A stretch of 64,000 bases of DNA from Heliopora coerulea (Eukaryota > Cnidaria > Anthozoa > Scleralcyonacea > Helioporidae). The position numbers and the translations under genes were made by a program. Shown here one piece after another: positions 44,723 to 53,864 of this stretch (position 1 is the stretch's first letter; every line of letters starts with the position of its first letter). The notes beneath the pieces are model-generated. The model did no database searches, was not told the DNA's origin, and saw nothing but the letters and a program-made list of their open reading frames with translations. The stretch spans positions 62,001 to 126,000 of the forward strand of contig JASJOG010000177.1 of assembly GCA_030142905.1 (NCBI GenBank), given 5' to 3'.

Positions 44723-45937
44723 TTATATACTTATATTATCATGATCAATGTTGTATAAATTACAAAGAACATAATGATAAAACAAAATTTCTTTTTCTGT
44801 CATTTTTTCATATTTTAAAATTGAAAAGAAAGATATTGACCCATCAAAAGGTGAGTTTGTACCGTTTTTTATATCCCCAATTGTCAAAGTTGTATCTCCT
44901 GAAGTGGTTTTTGATGTAAAAGATGTTAACTTTTTTCCATTACAATAAACACTACTTTCATTATTATTTGGTGTTGTATACATATCCCAATGAATACTCA
45001 AACAGATCCATTTATTCAAATCTCCAGCATTGGCTTTTGATTGAAAAGCAGCAATTGGTGTTTTATGATTTACAGTATTTGAACCAATACCAAAAAAATC
45101 AGCACTATCTCCAGAAATAACTAATTCTTTTGTGGATGGATTTGCAAAACAAACAAATTTATCATAACCTCCATTATCATGTCCAAAAATTCCTCCTCTT
45201 AACCAACTACTTCCAGATGAAGGAACAGAATTCAATTTATAAACAACAAAAACATTTACAATATCTTTTTTTCCTGATATTGGATTAATATTGGAATTTG
45301 AAATCATTCTACTACCGCTTTGCGGTCCGGCTCCGCCGGTGTTAAATTTTAAAAAATATTTATTATTTTCTTTTTCACTTTCTAAACACAAGGAAGGTTG
45401 AAGACTTTTTGTTGTTTGTTTAAAATTGTTTCCTTCAATTCCATAATCAATTAGTTCTTTTACTTTTCCACCGCTTCTTTCAAATAACAAATCATAAATT
45501 GAATTATATTCAATAAAATATAAATTATGAAATTTTAAAGAAAAATTATCTTTCAACACTGAAAAACTAACATCCTTTTTGAGAATGTTTAAACTGCCGT
45601 CAATACGGTCATCTACATATTTCTTCCTACAAAGGTCTTTATCACCCACAGGATTCGCATTTGTTGTAATTTTATTATTTCCCATGATAATATTTCCCAC
45701 CATTGTTCCTCCTGTTTTTGATAGAAACAGCTTTGCTGCTGAAGTTGATGTATGGTTTGTAACATGGTCGTCAACGTATTTTTTTCTTGCTAAATGTGAA
45801 TTTTCTGTTGGATCGGCTGATGTTATTATATGATGTGATCCCATGTTAATGTTTCCTGTCATATCCCCTCCTGTTGTTGGCAAACCTCCTGTTTTTATAT
45901 TATCGTTAACTTTTTCATATCCATAAAATAAGCTCAT
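44723..45937 (-). CDS. Fibre-like attachment protein 1
   Basis: 404 residues, intact. Two tail-fibre-type repeats, GGDMTGNINMGSHHIITSAD...RKKYVDD (about 23-58) and GGTMVGNIIMGNNKITTNAN...RKKYVDD (about 76-111), form a shaft-like N-terminus. After a linker, residues about 215-400 resemble a LamG/pentraxin-like jelly roll: KDIVNVFVVYKLNS, WICLSIHWDMYTTP, SSVYCNGKKLTSFTS, LTIGD, FDGSISFFSIL. By analogy with phage tail fibres and adenovirus fibre it would mediate receptor attachment. The ATG follows the exact box TATAAAATAA. Two GC-rich hairpins (45315-45339) fall at the linker/head border. Confidence 0.75.
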   Translation of the reverse strand: MSLFYGYEKVNDNIKTGGLPTTGGDMTGNINMGSHHIITSADPTENSHLARKKYVDDHVTNHTSTSAAKLFLSKTGGTMVGNIIMGNNKITTNANPVGDKDLCRKKYVDDRIDGSLNILKKDVSFSVLKDNFSLKFHNLYFIEYNSIYDLLFERSGGKVKELIDYGIEGNNFKQTTKSLQPSLCLESEKENNKYFLKFNTGGAGPQSGSRMISNSNINPISGKKDIVNVFVVYKLNSVPSSGSSWLRGGIFGHDNGGYDKFVCFANPSTKELVISGDSADFFGIGSNTVNHKTPIAAFQSKANAGDLNKWICLSIHWDMYTTPNNNESSVYCNGKKLTSFTSKTTSGDTTLTIGDIKNGTNSPFDGSISFFSILKYEKMTEKEILFYHYVLCNLYNIDHDNISI

Positions 45938-45992
45938 TTATTTTATAATAACAAAATTATTTAATTTTGACTTCTAATAAAACATTTCCTAT

Positions 45993-46628
45993 TTAAGAAG
46001 AATTATTTCCTTCCACTTTGAATTTTATTTCATTATAAATTCCATTTGATAATTTAACACCATCTGCGCTTGGAAGCGTGTAAAATTTAGAAACACTTCC
46101 TTTTAGAGTTTGTTCTGTTGTTATTGGTACTTGAATAAGAACATCACTTCTTTTTCCATTTACAAAATTTTTACTTTTGTCAATCATGTTAAAACTTATG
46201 TTTACATATTCAAAATTATTGTTGATATTTACTTCATTGTCACTTTCTGTTAATGTATTTGGAGATATAACTTTATTAACAGGAAATCCTAGTATGGGCG
46301 CAAATGTTTGTAAATTTAATTCTTTATCGGATTTTATTGTACATTTTCCTGAAAAATCAATTTGTTCCAATTCTATTTTTCCAACATTTCCAAATTCTGT
46401 TTTTAAAATATTAAAAGTATAATATCCATCTCTGAAACCAATTTTTGTATTAGCACCTTGTGTATCATATGTATAATGATGAATATTTGCATCCAAATTA
46501 TTATAATTCCAAAAAATATATATACTTTTTACAAACATATATGAACAATTACATAATTCAATTGGTTCATCTAATTTTATTATTTTTTCTGTACCTTTGA
46601 GCATTAAAATTTTTAAAGATATTGTCAT
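45993..46628 (-). CDS. Candidate minor capsid (penton-type) protein
   Basis: 211 residues, strand-rich throughout with few helices: EPIELCNCSYMFVKSIYIFW, GYYTFNILKTEFG, FAPILGFPVNKV, FEYVNISFNMID, KRSDVLIQVPI. The size, beta-rich character and place next to other virion genes fit the single-jelly-roll minor capsid protein of Polintons. No motif proves it. The ATG follows the exact box TATAAAATAA (46629-46638). Confidence 0.5.
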   Translation of the reverse strand: MTISLKILMLKGTEKIIKLDEPIELCNCSYMFVKSIYIFWNYNNLDANIHHYTYDTQGANTKIGFRDGYYTFNILKTEFGNVGKIELEQIDFSGKCTIKSDKELNLQTFAPILGFPVNKVISPNTLTESDNEVNINNNFEYVNISFNMIDKSKNFVNGKRSDVLIQVPITTEQTLKGSVSKFYTLPSADGVKLSNGIYNEIKFKVEGNNSS

Positions 46629-46671
46629 TTATTTTATAATATATATTTTGATTTGAAAACTTTCAGTTTTC

Positions 46672-48333
46672 TCATAGCACGTATCGTGCAATTAAAACTC
46701 CTCCAACTATTGCAAAAGATAAAATCCATAAATTTTCACTTGACCCAATGGGTGTTTTTGGTGTGATTTTTTTTGTTTTTTCGTTTGTTTCACTTTCATT
46801 TTTATTAAATTCGTTTTTTATCATTTCACCCACTTTTTTATTAAATTTTATGCTCGTTTCACTCACTTTTTTCTTAATTTCGTTAGATTTTATTGAATTT
46901 CCATTCAATTTTTTCACTTCACCGTAACCCGAAGGGTCAGCTGGACCTTCGGTCGATACACGGTTTAAATTTTCGTTAATTCCAAAAACCATATTTTCAT
47001 CAGAAACTTTTAATTTATTATTATATCCTTCAATAGGATTTTTTAAAATAATTAAAGATGATGGAATTAACCATAACATTGGACTTATAGCTGTATTTAA
47101 AACAACATTTGTTGATGAAACTGCTGTATTCATATTATTTATCCAGGTTGATGTGTCATAATTTATAATTGAATCTTCAAAAATTTGTCTAAAAACCTTT
47201 TGTGTTTCCAATGCTGAAGCTCTATTTGAAACAATACTTTGCCTAGTTCTAGCTTGCAAACCAAGAATTGCATAGAGATATGCTTCAATACTTTGATTCA
47301 ATAATTCTGTACCACTTTTTGTAAAACCATTTGATACTTTTGGGACAAATTTTTTATAATCATTTTGAGTGTCTCTAATTTGACCTGGACCGTGTTGATA
47401 TCTCTTGTGTGGATCAACACCAACAACATCTTGACCTAAATGCTCACCTTTCAGGTTCATAATTTCTTGATAAGTCCATTTTGGATAGTGATCTTTTAAA
47501 AAACCAGCATTAAATTTATAAAAGATTTTATCATCACCATTTTTCAATTGGTGCATAATTCTTCTGACTGTAAAATATAGATGAAATCTCATAAATGATG
47601 TAATTTGTTTTGGTGTATTTGAACTAAATAATAAATGTTGTATTGAAATTCCACACCCATAAGTTGCAATCCATGTTCCAATTATGCTTTGAAAATATGG
47701 TTCATTAAGTGACCATTTTGCATTATCATTTGTAGTTATATTCAACCCAGGTAAATTACTTTGAAAATAATCTGTATTACTAACATAAATCCTAAATTGA
47801 TTAATTGGATAACTTAAAATATACTGCGTGGGAAAATTATCCCAATAATAATGTTTTCCTGAATAATCAACATGTCTTTTTCCTCTTGGTAATTCTTGTA
47901 TACTTCCACCAAGTTTCCAAATTTTTGGAAAGTGAGGTTTTGGTTTATTTATTGTTAAATACTTTGTCATATTTGGGTCATTTTTAAATGTATCTGAATT
48001 TATGTCTGTTGAAACATAATTATTGTTTTGGAAATATGTTATTGTTTTTTCCCAACTTCCATCTTTATTAATATCATGCTCAAAATAAAACTTTGTCATG
48101 TCTGCATATGGGTATTTCTTTAAAAAACTTTCTTTAAATTTTTTATCCAAAATTTTTCTTTCATTAACCACAAAATCATATTCACTTCCATAATATTTTT
48201 TCTCAGCTTTTTCAACTACACCTTTGGTCCGCGATCGTCCTTCGGACTCAGCAGCAAAGCTGTAAGCGGTGAGAGCCTTCGGCTCGATGTCGAGGGCTTC
48301 GCCCGATGAATCGTTAACGTTATCAATTTTCAT
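46672..48333 (-). CDS. Large conserved virion candidate with C-terminal membrane helix
   Basis: 553 residues. Central segments HYYWDNFPTQYILSYPINQ, FRIYVSNTDYFQSNLPG and GEHLGQDVVGVDPHKRYQHG look well ordered, and the C-terminus is a membrane helix (LWILSFAIVGGVLIARYVL). I recall similar uncharacterised cnidarian proteins but no function. A structural virion or membrane-associated protein is likely from context. A capsid protein is the alternative. GC-rich hairpins sit near both ends of the gene (46927-46954 and 48237-48304). It starts head-to-head with the integrase, 22 bp apart. Confidence 0.65.
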   Translation of the reverse strand: MKIDNVNDSSGEALDIEPKALTAYSFAAESEGRSRTKGVVEKAEKKYYGSEYDFVVNERKILDKKFKESFLKKYPYADMTKFYFEHDINKDGSWEKTITYFQNNNYVSTDINSDTFKNDPNMTKYLTINKPKPHFPKIWKLGGSIQELPRGKRHVDYSGKHYYWDNFPTQYILSYPINQFRIYVSNTDYFQSNLPGLNITTNDNAKWSLNEPYFQSIIGTWIATYGCGISIQHLLFSSNTPKQITSFMRFHLYFTVRRIMHQLKNGDDKIFYKFNAGFLKDHYPKWTYQEIMNLKGEHLGQDVVGVDPHKRYQHGPGQIRDTQNDYKKFVPKVSNGFTKSGTELLNQSIEAYLYAILGLQARTRQSIVSNRASALETQKVFRQIFEDSIINYDTSTWINNMNTAVSSTNVVLNTAISPMLWLIPSSLIILKNPIEGYNNKLKVSDENMVFGINENLNRVSTEGPADPSGYGEVKKLNGNSIKSNEIKKKVSETSIKFNKKVGEMIKNEFNKNESETNEKTKKITPKTPIGSSENLWILSFAIVGGVLIARYVL

Positions 48334-48355
48334 TATTTATTTTAATAAGAAATAA
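48334..48355. promoter_or_regulatory. 22-bp divergent promoter
   Basis: Only TATTTATTTTAATAAGAAATAA separates two divergent start codons, the 553-residue gene (-) and the integrase (+). It reads as AAAATAAATA before one ATG and AAGAAATAA before the other. Promoters this short and touching the start codon agree with the box seen at other genes of the element. Confidence 0.6.
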
Positions 48356-49477
48356 ATGAACAAAGTTAGTGAAAAAGAATTTGTTATTGAACAAGAGTTA
48401 AGAGATATTTATTACAATCCTAAAACAGGTTATTAATCTGCTGAAAGACTTTATCAAAAAGTAAAAGACATACTTCCAAAGGGATTAAATGTTAGTAGAA
48501 AAATTGTACAAGACTGGTTAAAAACACAAGATACTTTTACAAGATTTAAACCAATTGTAAAAAGACATAAATTTAAAAAAACATTTGTTAAAGACTTGGG
48601 TGATCAAATACAAATGGATTTAAATGATATGAAAAAATATAAAAAACAAAATGATGATTATTATTGGATTCTTACTGCTGTTGAAATTTTGAGTAGATAT
48701 GCGTTTGCTATTCCTGTCTACAGAAAAGATACTTATAACATGACGTTAGCTGTGAGTAAATTATTGAAAAAATTCAAAAAAAGATTTGGTAAATACCCAA
48801 ATGTAGCTCAATTTGATGAAGGAAAAGAATTTTATAATGTTGGAGTAAAGTTGATATTAAAAAATCATGATGTTGAATATTTTTCCTCTAAATCTGTTAA
48901 AAAAGCAGCTATAGTTGAAAGATTTAACAGAACGCTAAAAACATCCATGTGGAAATATTTCTATAACAATAAAACTAATAATTGGATCTCCGTTTTAGAT
49001 AAGCTTGTAAATAATTATAATAATACTAAACACAAGAGTATATTAATGAAACCTGCTGATGTGAATGAATCTAACAAAGACCAAGTGTGGAATACACTAT
49101 ATGGCCATCCATTGGGAGATTTACCTTTACCTAAATTCAAAATTGGTGATACTGTTAGAATTTCTAAATATAAGAATATCTTTAAAAAAGGTTATGAAGC
49201 TAATTTTACAGAAGAAATTTTTAAAATTGTAAAAGTATTTAGAGGTGACCCAAATATGTATGAAGTGGAAGACCTTGAGGGAGAACCAATCATTGGGAAA
49301 TTTTATGAACAGGAATTGTCTGCTGTGGATAAAAATAACTTGAGTGGTCTGTATAAAGTAGAAAAAATATTAAAAAGGAAAAAAGTCAAAGGAAAAAATA
49401 TGGTCTTGGTAAAGTGGGAAGGTTATGACAATAAACATAACTCTTGGATCGCAGAAGAAAATATTCAAAATGTATAA
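48356..49477 (+). CDS. int: Polinton integrase (rve family) with chromodomain
   Basis: Integrates the linear DNA and makes the 6-bp duplication. The open frame from 48596 is 293 residues. The same frame extends 80 codons up to an ATG at 48356 with one in-frame TAA at 48434-48436 (codon 27). The extension contains the usual N-terminal part (SAERLYQKVKDI, WLKTQDTF). The catalytic D,D,E are in QIQMDLNDM, VAQFDEGKEFYN and AAIVERFNRTLK. The C-terminal chromodomain reads YKVEKILKRKKV, LVKWEGYDNKHNSWIAEENI and may target histone marks. All catalytic residues remain. The early stop probably disables the full-length enzyme. Confidence 0.93.
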
Positions 49478-49491
49478 AATGTATAAAATAA

Positions 49492-50875
49492 ATGGATAAT
49501 AACGGTTTTGATGATATAGAATTAAATGATAGAAATATAAGAGACCGCGAGGCCGAAGCACGCAGAGAAGAAGAGGACCGTGAGGAAGAAGAATGTGAGG
49601 AGGGAGAAACAAGTGGAGGAAATTTTGCCGACACCAATTTAGACACTGGAGAAACTACTAGATTACTACCATACCAAAACACCAGAGTAACTAGAGTTAA
49701 AGAAACTGAGTCTGAAGGTTTTTTTAAAAGATCCAAAAAAAAAATTTTGGGAGGAATTAAAAGATCATTAACTAGTGATAAAAAAAAATACTTTCAAAGA
49801 TATATTTGATTTCACTCCTGAAAAGAAAAATGGAAAAAATAATACAATATTGTTAGAAAAAACTAGGTTTGTTAAAGATGAAAAAGGAAATGTTTCAATT
49901 TTTTTCAAAGATGTAAAAATTGGTAATGTTATCAATAATGAACCAGAGTTATTTGCAAGAAAGAATAATAAAAATGTTAAAGAATTCAGAAATATTTTTG
50001 AAAAAGCAAAACAAGAATATAAAAAAACACCAGATTCTATTATAGATGAAAAAATATACGATGAAAATATTGAAATGAAAGAGATTGAGAGAAAAAATAT
50101 AGTTGAAAACACCATTTCACAAATTGATAATGAAGTTAATAGAATAATTGATGAAAATAACTTGATTAAATTAGTTAAAGATGAAAATGGCCCAAGAAGA
50201 TCATTATTTGATTCAGATGAATTGAGAGAATTTAGAGGTTTATTAAATTTTGAAGAAGCTGTCTCTCCGGTTGGTGGTGTTGATTATTTTGATTTATCAG
50301 AAAATGAAAGAAAAAATGTTTTACGTGAAAAAATTAGATCATTTGATAGAGAATATGAATATTGGGAAAATAAAGCTGATTTAGAAACAGCTGAACCCCA
50401 AAAAAGTATATATAAGAGTTTTTCAGAAATTGAAAAATTATATGCAGATAAAACAAGACTTGAAAATGGTGAAAAACCAATTAGTGAAGAAGGAATAAAT
50501 ATTTTAAATGAAAATGCTGAAGAATCTGATCTAGGAAGATTAGAAAGATTTAAAAAATGGGCAAAAGAAAATCTAGCAGGTTTATCAGCAGTTGCTATTT
50601 CTGTAGCAGGTATAATTACAGTAATAGTTATGGGTGCAAGAAATGCATTGAAAACAGGCGCAAATGCAGTTGGAAAATTAGCAAAAGCAATTGCAAATAT
50701 AGGTAAAAATTTTGGAGCAGTCATTTCGGCAGTTTTAAATTTAATTTCTCAAATATTATCATGGGGAGCAAAAGGTATTTCTTTTCTAGCTAAAAATTTA
50801 TGGATATTAGTTATTGCAATCACTTACTTTTTATACAATGAATACCGAAAGGACAAGGAATACCGAAAGATCTAG
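49492..50875 (+). CDS. Polinton membrane protein, one frameshift
   Basis: The frame from the ATG at 49492 (after the exact box TATAAAATAA) is acidic, with REEEDREEEECEEGE. It shifts at a run of nine A (49780-49788). The next frame carries on for about 365 codons. The middle is charged and helical. The C-terminus has several hydrophobic segments (LAGLSAVAISVAGIITVIV, FGAVISAVLNLISQILSWGA, LWILVIAITYFLY). Together about 460 residues. A membrane-active virion protein is plausible from context only. Two GC-rich hairpins (50874-50899) lie at and just after the stop codon. Confidence 0.65.
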
Positions 50876-50955
50876 CCGAAGGCTCTCACCACTTCGTGGA
50901 CCAAAAGGGTAAAGATTAAAAAAAAATTTTTTTTGTATTTACTATATAATAAAAA

Positions 50956-52192
50956 ATGAATAGAATAAACGAACTATACCCAGGATATAAAAGATCAAAA
51001 ATGAGTGACATTAAAGGAATCAGAACAAGACATGTTGTAACTTTAAATCCAAATTCAGTAAATCCAGAAGAAGACCTTTATATAGATATCCCAAAATTAA
51101 ACCCTAATTTATGTCTTGTGCCCGATTCATTAAGATTGTTATTTAATTTTAAAAATTCAAATACAAAGTCTTGGTTTTTAAATAATTTATCAAAATTGTT
51201 AAAGAAAAGATTAGTTGTTAAATTTGCTGGAGAAATTGTTTATGATAATAGCGGAGAATCTCTTTTGGAAATTTACAAAGATCTTTGGAAAACTAAATCC
51301 GAAAGAGCAGATATGGTTGAATATGGGTTAGCAAGTGAAAATTTGAGAAAATTAATTTCAAAAGACGATAGTGGTGCAACAAGTGGAAGCGCAGAAAAAA
51401 CTTCTGATAAACTAATGTTTGATATTTATGGAACAAAACAGTGTTTAAAATTAGAAAAAATACTTTCAGATCATGGATTATATGCTCCTTATGGAATGAT
51501 TAACAATTTTCAATATATTTTAACTTTTCCAAAAGCAAGTGAAATTATGATAGCGCAAAGTGGTGAAAGTGTTGGTGGATACAAATTAGAAAATTTAGAA
51601 TTGGAATATGAAACGATTGAAAATCAAGATTTAGCAGTTGATGTTTTGACAAATTACACTACTGGAAGATCACTATCATATAATTATGTAACTTTGATGA
51701 AAACTGTAGAATGGGATAAAAACGCAACTTTACATAATGAAACTATAAATATTCCGCGAAAAAGTATGAAAGCAGTTGTAATGTTATTTAGAAATAAAAC
51801 TATTACAAATAGTGAGCAATTTCTTTATCCAAATATAACAGATGTTAAAATTAGTGTTGAAGGGGTTCCAAATAGTATATATTCCCAAGGTTTTCCGAAA
51901 AGAAGATTTTTTGAAGAAGCATTTAGAATATTTCGTTGTAATTATTTTGACTGATGCAGTTATGGATATTGAAAAATTCTACAAAGATTCATTTGCATTA
52001 TGTATTGATTTAAGAACATTAGATGACAACTTTGTTTATGGAACTGGAAAAAAATTGGTAAACACACAATCTGGGTTATTGTTAGAAATTAAAAAGACTG
52101 CTACTACAGCAAATGTAATGTGTTATGTATTTGTAATAAGTGATGGGTTGTTAAATATTGTAAATAAAGATTTATCTTCAATTCAGTTTTAA
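50956..52192 (+). CDS. Probable major capsid protein, one frameshift
   Basis: Frame 50956-51954 gives 332 residues: RTRHVVTLNPNSVNPEEDLY, DIPKLNPNLCLVPDSLRL, LVVKFAGEIVYDN, LELEYETI. The neighbouring frame continues at about 51955-52192 with DIEKFYKDSFALCIDLRTL, GTGKKLVNTQSGLLLEIKK and ending SSIQF. Together about 410 residues. The strand-rich, two-part layout and its place before the packaging ATPase fit a double-jelly-roll major capsid protein. The family is one I recall as common and uncharacterised in cnidarian genomes. The break lies within 51930-51957. Confidence 0.65.
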
Positions 52193-52208
52193 ACATCAAA
52201 AATAAAAA

Positions 52209-52841
52209 ATGAATAATAAAATGAACGAAATGAACGTGAATAACAAACAACCATTTAATATGTTAATTGTTGGAATGACTGCTTGTGGAAAAACAAAATA
52301 TCTTTTGGATTTTATAGAAAATGAATATAAAAATTATTTTGATTATATTTTTCTAATTTGTCCTACATTTGAATGGAATAAAACTTATGAAAATTGGAAA
52401 TATGATAAAGATGAAGACTTTATTACTATTCCTTGCGACCAAGACAACGTTGAAGATTGGCTAAAATTTATAGTAAATTTTTCAAAAGGAACCAAAAGTT
52501 TAATTATTCTTGATGATTGTGCAAGTGGAAAAAATGTAAAAAATAGAACAAGTGAATTGGTTAAATTAGGATTTAGCGCTAGACATTATAATCTTTCCGT
52601 TGTTGTAATTACACAACAACTCACGTCAATTGCAAAACCATTTAGAGAAAATATTTCAAAATTAGTCACATTTTATAATCCAAATAAAAAAGATACGACA
52701 ACAATAGTTCAAGAATATTTAGGCGTAGGTGACCGCAAAGAATTGGAAAAAATTTTAGAAACTTTGAAAACAAAAAAATATTCATGTTTAGAAATAAATT
52801 TAATTTTTCCATTTGGTTATAAAATAAATGAGTGCAACTAG
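52209..52841 (+). CDS. A32/FtsK-type genome-packaging ATPase
   Basis: 210 residues. Walker A is GMTACGKTK (about 22-30), Walker B is SLIILDDCAS (about 98-107). After it come LGFSARHYNLSVVVITQQ with the sensor-like ITQQ, and FRENISKLVTFYNP. This is the short A32-like ATPase of Polintons, which pumps DNA into the capsid. No stop or shift is seen. Two further ATGs follow the first within eight codons. The promoter is AAAATAAAAA. It overlaps the next gene by 14 bp. Confidence 0.92.
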   Translation: MNNKMNEMNVNNKQPFNMLIVGMTACGKTKYLLDFIENEYKNYFDYIFLICPTFEWNKTYENWKYDKDEDFITIPCDQDNVEDWLKFIVNFSKGTKSLIILDDCASGKNVKNRTSELVKLGFSARHYNLSVVVITQQLTSIAKPFRENISKLVTFYNPNKKDTTTIVQEYLGVGDRKELEKILETLKTKKYSCLEINLIFPFGYKINECN

Positions 52842-53355
52842 TGATTATGTAAAAATACCGCAAATGGAATCAAATACATCCGCAAGTGATCCGCGTGATC
52901 AGTCGGATGATCAAGAAAGTAAAACGCAAGATGAGAGCAGAGCGAACTCTGTGAAAAAAGAAGTTATGAAAAAACGCGAAGAATTGATAAGATTATCTGA
53001 AGATGGGGAAATTAGCCAATCGGTGCAAAATTTGAAAAAAGCAAGCGATAAAGTTATACTAAAAATTTATTCTGAATATGAAATTAAACAATCAGAAAAA
53101 GCAAATGTATTTTTAACAGATTTATTAATTAGTAAATTTGCAGATTTATTGGGAGGATTAGAAGCTATTGAAAGCAGTGAAGAATTGGAAAAAGAGTTGG
53201 TAAAAGATAAATTATTAAAAAAAGATGTAAAATCTGTGGTTGAAAAACTATCACCATATCTACCATATCTTGGAATATTATCTGGTGGTATTACTGTTGG
53301 AAAACATGTTAAAAAACAAACTAAAACAAAAGAATCAACATCCTCAACAAATTAA
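52828..53355 (+). CDS. Polinton protein, unknown, hydrophobic near C-terminus
   Basis: 175 residues. The N-terminal third is polar and disordered (Ser, Asp, Gln-rich). The rest is helical, ending in LSPYLPYLGILSGGITVGKH and a basic tail. The ATG follows the exact box TATAAAATAA (52818-52827), which lies inside the ATPase coding region. No domain is recognised. It is probably a virion protein by position. Confidence 0.6.
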   Translation: MSATSDYVKIPQMESNTSASDPRDQSDDQESKTQDESRANSVKKEVMKKREELIRLSEDGEISQSVQNLKKASDKVILKIYSEYEIKQSEKANVFLTDLLISKFADLLGGLEAIESSEELEKELVKDKLLKKDVKSVVEKLSPYLPYLGILSGGITVGKHVKKQTKTKESTSSTN

Positions 53356-53401
53356 TTTTATAATATATTGATCTATTATAAAATTACAAAATTATAATAG
53401 T

Positions 53402-53803
53402 TTATTCATTTTCATTTTTAGGTTTTGGTTCAGCGGATCGCTGACCGGAGGGAATGTTAACATTATCATTTTTTAAATTAATTAATGAAGCAATTATTTT
53501 ATCTTTTTCTGTGTCATTTTTATTTTCATTTTCAAGAGACTTTAATAATTTTAAATGGTTGTTATTTTCTGAAAAATTAACCTCTTCAACAGAATTACTT
53601 CCAAAATTCGCACCAGCTTCAAAATCTTTAAAACCGATATCAACATGCACGCCAATTCTAATACCTTTTTTTTTAACTTTTCTATAATTTATTGGTGGAT
53701 GCCCATGAAGATTTATATCAAGACTTGAACCTGATTTTCTGTCTTTATAATTTTCGATATTCGAAGTATTTTCACTTTTTGTTTTTGAAACACAATTTCC
53801 CAT
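53402..53803 (-). CDS. Predicted N-myristoylated small protein
   Basis: 133 residues starting MGNCVSK. Gly2, Ser6 and Lys7 fit the myristoylation consensus, and Cys4 could be palmitoylated. The remainder is hydrophilic, with a short strand-rich part (KKKGIRIGVHVDIGFKDF) and a Lys/Glu-rich helix. It would attach to membranes. It is convergent with the preceding gene and the only - strand gene right of the centre. The ATG follows TATAAATAA. A GC-rich hairpin (53431-53443) lies near its C-terminal codons. Confidence 0.65.
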   Translation of the reverse strand: MGNCVSKTKSENTSNIENYKDRKSGSSLDINLHGHPPINYRKVKKKGIRIGVHVDIGFKDFEAGANFGSNSVEEVNFSENNNHLKLLKSLENENKNDTEKDKIIASLINLKNDNVNIPSGQRSAEPKPKNENE

Positions 53804-53864
53804 TTATTTATAATGATTAATTTTTAGAATGTGAAAATTGTAAGTCATCTTATTCTGTTTCACC

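Noticed and set aside
49370..49736. - strand Ser/Leu-rich frames opposite the integrase end
   Set aside because: These are complements of the chromodomain and acidic-protein codons, without an independent start signal.
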